A DNA stretch of 42,984 bases from Apostichopus californicus. Taxonomy: Eukaryota; Echinodermata; Holothuroidea; Aspidochirotida; Stichopodidae. Shown here piece after piece: positions 35,708-42,984 of the stretch. Both the position numbers and the translations under genes were made by a program. The notes below the pieces were generated by a model, which saw only the letters and a program-made list of their open reading frames with translations, was not told the DNA's origin and did not search any database. Where the stretch lies: positions 1 through 42,984 of the forward strand of contig JAIPMN010000554.1 in NCBI GenBank assembly GCA_020650975.1. The letters are read 5' to 3'. Positions within the stretch are counted from its first letter, which is position 1. Each line of letters opens with the position of its first letter.

Positions 35708-36233
35708 CCCCTCCCCCTCAAATGGCGTGAAATGTGGTTTTGGGCCTAATGGCATGACAAATCATGTCTTAGTTTTCTCACAATGCAGTGCAATGTAGAA
35801 CTAAGACTTTTTTGCTTTGATCGGCTTTGAAAGTATCAAGACACATCCATCGACAATCATTCACTATCCATATATAGTAAGAAATCGGTGGGAATAACAT
35901 GATTCAATTAGGCATAGTCATTTAAAGCAGATGTGTGCAAAGTTTATCACATCATTCATTCCAACACCAACTACGTGCATGATTAAAAATAATATTCGCT
36001 AAATTGTTCTAACAGATGTTTAAATTCTTCATAAAAATGTCTTTGCTTTTCGATTAAAAGATCTATAGCTTAGCTCACTTCGCTTATAGGCTGCGATTAT
36101 AGCTGAGATTGCTATTTTCGTTTACCATTGAAGCCAACGTTTTAAGGAGAGAGGTAGTGAGAGCAAACCAAATGAATCACAGTGATTATAATGGTGTAAA
36201 ATGACTGTGTAAGTAAATGAAGAAAGGTTAGAG

Positions 36234-36594
36234 CAGGGGTTCCCTAACTGGGGTGTATGAACCCCAAGGGGGTGCGTGAGTCCATCCCAGGGGGTTCGTG
36301 AGACGCTCCTCAAATTCAAAACTAGAGTACTTTTTTGTTGAACTAAAATCTGATATATCATATAATTTAGTAGTGTACAAAAAGTTGTACCTATCGACAA
36401 ACTCTTTTCGCGTCAATACGCATATGTTGCCATAGTGGTATCGTACCGTACCGTGCATGTGATACTTTATCTTTTACGAAGCACTGTAATGCGTATTATA
36501 ATAATGACTCAGATCGTGTCTCGAAAAGTTGGGGGTTCGTGGACAACTCTGACATCCACAGGGGGTTCGTGGGGATAAAGTTAGGGAAGCCCTG
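36234..36594. mobile_element. hAT-type MITE, 361 bp, with perfect 8-bp target-site duplication
   Basis: The left end is CAGGGGTTCCCTAACTGGGG; the reverse-complemented right end is CAGGGCTTCCCTAACTTTAT. It is flanked by GGTTAGAG at 36226-36233 and 36595-36602. CAGGGGTTCCCxAACT is a widespread hAT terminal sequence. Subterminal GGGGGTTCGTG motifs are repeated at both ends. It is non-autonomous. Confidence 0.9.
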
Positions 36595-37515
36595 GGTTAG
36601 AGGGTCCGACTTCCTTAGCAGTCCACCTTCAACTATTGGAAGGCGGGTGAATTTACTGATAAATTCAGTAAATGTTGTCTCAAATCTGTTATGACTTCTG
36701 TTATATTATCATATCAAACTCAAATTGATATTTATACTGTTGTATTTTGGCCTATAGAATTTAAAGAGTCCAATGTCACATTGTGTTACATGAAAGCATA
36801 ACGAAACATTTATTAAATATGCTATGAGACGAAGTGGCTGACTGAACACTCAATTTTAAGGGGCAACAATCCAGTTAGGGATGAAGATAAGAACGAAAGC
36901 AAAGGAGACACTTACTTGTGTCTCTACGTTGAACTGTGACTCATCATGAGATTGTGAATTCATGCCTTTAATGATATGCATTATTTGGGGCGAATGTTTA
37001 ATCATTCTGTCCACATAGAATAAACCTGAAGTTTTGATTGTATGGGTTTCACGCTAGAGACTTTATACCTTATACAGCTTCAGATCATAACACTTTTTTG
37101 GCATTAAGTATTAACGACAATAGCTTTAAGACCTATATGATGAATAATTCTATGTGAGGTGCAGCCTGAACTATGGAAGGCGGATAATAACACTTAGTTT
37201 CATTTCTATGTGTGCATTGACTTGAATTATGCGGCGTTACTGGATTGAACAATTTACTTTCCATCCAACTGTCTGCGTGCTTAAATATTGATAACCCAAT
37301 TTTATAGAACTTTTTTTGCACGCAATTGATGATATATGAGGGAAAGGAAAACGCTAGTACAATCATTAACGAAATTTATATGTAAATAAATACATTATTA
37401 AGTGTGACGTATTCCGTCTTTTAATATAACTTTACAACTTAAGCAATCAACTGGGATCACTAAGCTTAAAGTTAGGATCAATATCATTCAAACCAGAATG
37501 ATTTGAGTATTTGAC

Positions 37516-37545
37516 AGGCCTCTTTCAAATCTTTCAAAGAGGCCT
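37516..37545. repeat. 10-bp perfect hairpin AGGCCTCTTT/AAAGAGGCCT
   Basis: The perfect arms are separated by a 10-base loop (CAAATCTTTC). No gene context explains it. Confidence 0.6.
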
Positions 37546-37911
37546 AAACTAAACGCATTAATATTCCATCTGTTTCGTATAATTTTTCTTTTATTTACAC
37601 TTTCAAAGGGTGAAATTATATTACAAGTTTATGTGCTTTATGTGACCGATGCAGGTCAAATGTTTTTTGGTTACTTTTCTAACAAGTTATTAAACAGTAC
37701 ATCATATCATTAATAATTTCTTAATATAATAATCTTAACCTGGATACTAGTACTTAAAGTAAGACTTTGAAAAGTACTTGCATGGATCAAATATCAGGAC
37801 AGAAGACAAGTTAATGCAATGTTTATTTCTGTTAATTTTCTCTAACTTTTGCCTATTGTAGAATTTAACCACTATCACACGTTCTTCATTTTGCTCTGAA
37901 GTATCTACAAC

Positions 37912-38074
37912 TCTGGGCTCTCGTCGAGTCCAGAAGATCCTCGTCCGAGTGCGAATCCACGTAATTCGAATCCGAGAAAAATTCAAAGTCAGAAGCAGGC
38001 AAGCTACGAGGCAGGTCCGTCTTTATGGACTCGATACTAAAGTCCTGATTTCTCCTGCTTGGTCGGTTGAGTGC
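37912..38074 (-). CDS. Candidate upstream coding exon (acidic linker), possibly of the same synaptotagmin gene
   Basis: This open minus-strand segment is clearly GC-richer than its flanks. One frame reads an acidic Ser/Asp-rich peptide with pieces such as SDFEFFSDSNYVDSHSDEDL, in keeping with the acidic start of the next recognised exon. In-frame stops bound it at 38086-38084 and 37888-37886, so it must be spliced if real. A phase-1 donor (CAGA|GT at 37911-37910) would match the phase needed by the 33961 exon but is weak. The acceptor (CCGAG before 38074) lacks a pyrimidine tract. No start codon occurs in this frame. A second minus frame is also open for part of the region. I place it with the synaptotagmin gene by position, strand and composition only. 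Confidence 0.3.
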
Positions 38075-38933
38075 CTCGGACGTTCAATCACCTGGTCGAG
38101 TGTCACTTAATTATTATCATTCAAATATCATATGTTCACGTCACATCCAAATCAGCATGTTAATTCTCAACCATGTGACTGTTAAGCTCATTTATCCATG
38201 CGTTTTGTTCTCAATTATCTACCTAGTGCATGGCTAAACATTATGCAATGAGCTGATCACTGATTGACATGATGAAGTTAGTAGACTCATTCTGTGTGCA
38301 CACATAAGACTATAGTCCTTGCATCAAACATTGCTTGAGTGTGTTTAGAGGTTAAGTGTTAATTTTTTTGTAACCATACCATGATGAATATATATCACCT
38401 ATATCCAACTCCATAATAGATACATTGAAGTGACTGTTTTGCGTTTGTAATTATCATCAACAAATGTCATTCTTGAGTGTTAAAGAATACGTTCAACAAT
38501 TGCATGGTGTTAAACCTTGAGAATTGAAGTCGATTTAAAACATTTTGGAAATTCACTGGTGAACGGGGAGGTAAACCGAAACGAGTGGAGAAGTTTTGCT
38601 GGGTAAAGCACTATATGCGAGACTTTTTTTTAACTTCTAATTAATAATCTACAGGATCGGGTAGGAAATTGAAAGAGTCATTTTGTCCGCACCATTCGCT
38701 ATAATATAATGGGTAGGACATATCAGTTTTAAACTTCCATCAATGCTCTATAGTGACCTCGGAAAGTGTATTAAGTGTAGTATACGTAACAAGTTGAAAA
38801 GAAAACGACCTTCGCTGAAGCACGAATGTTACTCACCAGTCGATCTGGACAATATACAACTTTGCAAACGCACATATTCAACTGTCAGAAATGTGATGGG
38901 TTGAATTTACAGTTAAATGGTTAATTGGTTTGT

Positions 38934-38967
38934 AACACATCAGCTTATAGAGCCAAGTTGATGTGTT
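38934..38967. repeat. Hairpin with 13-bp arms (12 paired)
   Basis: AACACATCAGCTT pairs with AAGTTGATGTGTT with a single mismatch and an 8-base loop. It is compact and strong for AT-rich DNA. Confidence 0.6.
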
Positions 38968-41070
38968 GTTCTAGATGACATAAATGGTTGCGAAAAGGGA
39001 AAGCCACCGTGTCATGAAAATGTACAATATTACTTGTTAATAAATCCACACAGTGTCAAATTAGCTCCTGGTTTGTACATGCTGTTATGACCATCAGTCA
39101 CCAATCTCATAAAATGGTTTATGTAGTTTCAGGTTACGTTTATCGCTAGTCTATACTAAAGACCTGGTGATAAATCTGAAAATAGCTTCATGCGGGTAAT
39201 ATCACTTAGAAATGATCGCAATTAGACTCACCTGAGGCTAATAACTGTGATTTATACTTGAAACAAAAAGAGAATTGTTTGATGACATCTAATCAAAGTA
39301 CTTAAAAGGGAGTCCAAAATTTGATCATAAATTATTACATCCAAATTCAGGGCAGATGACATACAAAGCTATACGTTATACCTTAGTATAGGTAAAAGAA
39401 CATCCCGTTTGGAATGAGAGCAATAATTTCTATAAATAAATATAAAAGTTCACTTGTGCCTTGTCTCTTAGCACTTTTTCTGCACTAACAACATTTAATA
39501 AAGAGGTTGCAGATTACTCTTTGTGACTGCGGACACTACAACATAGACTTCCTAACATGCGGTTCTCGTGGGATTACTGTAAAGTTTGTTTTTTCTGTCA
39601 GTTGAAATATATCAGACAATGCTGCGTAAAACACATTAAGCTATATAGTACATGAATGTACATAAGTATGACAACGAAAGACCAATCACAACACCATACT
39701 TTCGTGTGGTCAAGTTTGAGATATTTCCCTGGTAAAATTTACATACTATTCGAAGAATTCATCTTGTACTTGAAAGTCTCATTTCTGTGATTTGAAAGTG
39801 TCACTACATACGCAGATGTATAATAAAGTTCTCCAGGCAATAGTTATAGGGTTATTCATGTGTGGGTGGGGAATGGGGAGAAATAATGTTATTTGGGTAA
39901 CAGTATTGTGAGGGAGTCCGACGCATGGTGGCAAATAGATGATTGTTTGGTCAGAGATGTTTCATGGGCTAGAGGAGGGCGGAGAACAGTGAATAATTGT
40001 ATATGTAGAGCTGGACTTGAAATTGGCTCTCCAGTCAAGCAAACTAAGTGAATTACATGGTTAAATATAGTTTTTGGTAAAGTGTAATTTATTTAGCGTC
40101 TCAGCTATCTGACAAATCATATCCCACAGGAACGATCAGCATGTAGAGTAGTTCAATGTCGCCAAACAATTTACTTAAAGATGTAAATTGGAAGGAGAAA
40201 AACTGTACTTTGCCCTACATTTATCATTCATCATAGTACCATGTTATACTACTCCTGTACTAGGGGAAAGCCTGTTGGAGGTACCTGAAAGCATAAGAAC
40301 TGTTATTTTAGGTTTAGTAAAATAGGAAACTGAACACTTTGCAAAATGAATAAATAAATGCGTGGGCCTCAGCATTATACCTGCCTTTCATTCAAATAAT
40401 TGGTCACCTGCTTTAGAATATGCATGCCGTTATTAATAACCATAGTTATTGTAACCACGTTAATATATGTAAGTCAACATTACCTAGTAATGTGTAATAT
40501 GTGATATGGATCTAATAGAATGCTTCATTATAAGAAACTGTTGTAATCCAATAGGAATTTTCTATGGAATAACGTAAGGCCCTGTGTTAACATCTGAGTC
40601 ACCCCTCTCCCTGTACTTGCCAAAGGAAGTCAACATATTAGTATTAGACTAATACGCTGGATAAGAGAACGTCACTACATCCGAAAGACACAAACAATTC
40701 ATTATGTTTATTGCCCCCTCAACAATTCCTAGAATTCATGAGGGACGACAGCTTAGATTGCTATCTTGAAGGCTCTAATTCCCCCGTTTTCTTCTGGATT
40801 TAAATTTCTGGGTCTCAACGTTTCAATTATTCTCTTTGCATGATATCTAGGCTGAGCGAGTCCAGACTTTCTCTGCAAAACAAATGCTCTCTGGGAGTTT
40901 AATTGTCGCATATATTAATAATGTACTAGATAACAATATGTTTTATGTTTCTGAAGTATGATCTGTGTTGATTATGTAAAAGAGCCAAAATCTATTTGTA
41001 TTTTGATTGCGAGTGACAATGTGCACATTTATTCAATTCTCAATTCCTATGACATGCATAAATATTTAGC

Positions 41071-41353
41071 CAGAGGCGCAACCACCATTTACGTACTGAG
41101 GAGGGGTAAAATGTTATAAGGTGGGATCAAAAGGGAGGGGTTGTTGTTTCCCTTTGAGGAAATTTGGTTCAATAGAGGGTGCGTAAAGTTACATTTTGCA
41201 ACTTTTGAAATAATGTTGAAGAATTCTAGACTGTTTAGCTTGTACTGTACACTAGGATTATGTGTAATATTCTGTCTGCTATTTGGGGCTAAGCCCCTCT
41301 GAATTTATTCCTGGGGAAGAGTGGGGGCAGAAGTATACGTGGTTCTGCTCCTG
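41071..41353. mobile_element. Possible degraded hAT-like MITE
   Basis: The left CAGAGGCGCAACCACC and the reverse-complemented right CAGGAGCAGAACCACG resemble each other and continue into TACGTACT / GTATACTTCT. The gene-free interior includes G-rich blocks. No 8-bp duplication was identified. Confidence 0.35.
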
Positions 41354-42969
41354 GTGAAGAGAGTCAAATTACGTGAATACAATCGTTTTTATATGTCGTG
41401 TATTTCAAGTTCGATATCAAGTTACATGTAATGTTTGTTTCTTCAACTGCAGCAAAAAGGGAAGTTCTATGCCTCTTTGTTTAGTGTTTTCTTTCAAATA
41501 TCTTTCTTATAATCGATACAGGCATTTGGTTTATCAATTTAGTTGCTCTCAAATGCAAAATTATTTCCTGGAAATTTTGATAATATGGTGTAGAAGACTT
41601 TACGATTGTATAAGAACATCCAACGATGTACTATATTAAAATGTCGGGTGCAATTGTTCAAATGATTTCCACGCTTATTTTCATAGGTGAACAATTCGCA
41701 ATTACATTTGTAAACACAATAACTGCTAAAGTATAGTTAGAATGAGCTTCATATCATCTGTCATAGATCCACTTTAGCAGGTAAGTGATAATCATTGTAT
41801 TTTGGACTCGCCCTTTGTTCGAAGTGAGAACTGATGGTGGCGATGGAGAGGATCATATGGTTTGCTTTTTATCTGAGCATAAACGGAAGGGATAATTGTT
41901 ATTTCAATATTTACTCTACTCTACTATAAATATCGTTTCTTTGTTGTATTTTACTGATACAGTACAGGTTATATTGCAAATGGAATGCAAAGCTGTAATA
42001 ATCGTACAGCGCCGACAATATATAACTCCCCACCAATACCGTACATCGCAGAACCACTGCTCTGCCCAATAACGAAATACTTCAAATTGTCTTCATTCAA
42101 ATATGTAATTTGAGGGAAGAAAACTTCACATATCTCAAACGTATATATACTTGGTGTATAGAAAGAAACAAATTTTCTAGCCTTTCTGCACTTAATGTAT
42201 ATTTTTTTTATTATAACTTTGCAGAGTCCATAAAGTAGGCCTATACTTATAGTGTTTGTCACCCGGTGATGCTTAAACCATCACTATACATACACTCTCG
42301 AACAGTCACACAGCAACAGTTTTATGAAAACCTTGTAAGACATTTTAGATGCCAGTTCCTTGTTTTCATATTATGTGTGCCGTCGTGTACTTTCTCTACA
42401 AGGTTAACGATCATATATCTCTTACACAGATGTTGCAAACTTTATGTTTTTAATTAAGCGAGTAGACCAATAATGTTATTACGTTTAGCGAGTACGTTTC
42501 ATAAAATTTGTGAGTTTCCTACGTTATTGAAATACACCCTTCAAGGATGTGATGTTTCACGGGCAAAATTGAAATTAAATAATAAAGTAACTTTCCGAAC
42601 ATTTCTATACTTTGCTAACTTTATTAACACTGTAGGTCTGTACTTTGCTCCTTCGTACGTCCAATTTCACTTTAAATAAAAAGGGAAAGAAAATGGTAGA
42701 AGAATAATAGTTCTCTGGCAAAGATGGTCATCGTACAATGAAGACATCGAAATGTGTTAAACTTTGGAATTGTTGAAGAAAAGTTTAACCACCGGCGCTC
42801 AACACGTATTTTAGAAAGTGCATGCAAACTCGTGAAATACACCATCAAATCCCACAAATATGGTACATCTGATTTTAATAAGATTAGTCCGAGAGCAGAC
42901 TTGTAGGGTGCGTACTACAGTGTGAGTACAGATATGTAAGTATAGTTCCTCTTGCTATAAACACTCGTT

Positions 42970-42984
42970 TATATATATATATAT
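42970..42984. repeat. AT dinucleotide run at the window edge
   Basis: (TA)n runs to the last base of the window and may continue beyond it. Confidence 0.85.

Larger units (their letters stand above)
33962..42984. other. Upstream intron or 5' region of the synaptotagmin gene
   Basis: No transmembrane-anchor exon, promoter or CpG-rich start region was recognised in these 9 kb. Recognisable content is an AT microsatellite (34541-34566), a GC-arm hairpin (35667-35707), a hAT MITE (36234-36594), a hairpin at 37516-37545, the candidate exon at 37.9-38.07 kb, a hairpin at 38934-38967, a possible degraded transposon at 41071-41353 and a terminal AT run. The rest is AT-rich with short random ORFs. 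Confidence 0.6.

Overview
The window looks like animal nuclear DNA: AT-rich, with short exons separated by kilobase introns, canonical GT-AG splice sites, many homopolymeric G/C tracts, short inverted-repeat DNA transposons, and a retroposed sequence whose 5' end is U2 snRNA. There are no operons, bacterial ribosome-binding sites or long ORFs. The combination suggests a marine invertebrate, possibly an echinoderm such as a sea cucumber. That placement is an inference from gene type and repeat style only.

The one gene I can support is on the minus strand. It is the 3' two thirds or more of a synaptotagmin-family gene, closest by eye to synaptotagmin-15 (SYT15). Four coding exons read right to left: 33961-33538 (Ser/Pro-rich linker and start of C2A), 29057-28715 (rest of C2A), 11693-11567 (start of C2B) and 4492-4185 (rest of C2B, WHxL motif, stop). 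Splice phases agree at all three junctions, and the introns are about 4.5, 17.0 and 7.1 kb. Most aspartates that bind Ca2+ in classical synaptotagmin C2 domains are replaced, so a Ca2+-independent membrane-trafficking role is likely. The N-terminal transmembrane exon was not found and probably lies to the right of the window. A GC-richer acidic open segment near 37.9-38.07 kb is a weak candidate upstream exon.

The introns and flanks carry repeats. The most unusual is at 28184-28380 in the 17-kb intron, on the gene's strand. Nucleotides 1-45 of U2 snRNA are fused to about 150 nt of unrelated structured sequence and flanked by a perfect 16-bp target-site duplication. It looks like a snRNA-headed SINE or a chimeric snRNA retrocopy. 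Three hAT-type MITEs have terminal inverted repeats and 8-bp target duplications (2373-2772, 31018-31367, 36234-36594). Other items are a ~90-bp-arm inverted repeat with tRNA-like modules in its loop (13-310), a ~1.55-kb element with GATATCGG-rich termini (12948-14500), a dispersed pair at 6.2 and 16.5 kb, minisatellites, hairpins and AT microsatellites.

Layout: 1-4184 is the 3' flank of the gene, with the palindrome and a hAT MITE. 4185-33961 is the recognised gene body. 33962-42984 is a long upstream intron or 5' region with one hAT MITE and the candidate exon. I see no rRNA gene, intact tRNA gene, CRISPR array or second convincing protein gene.
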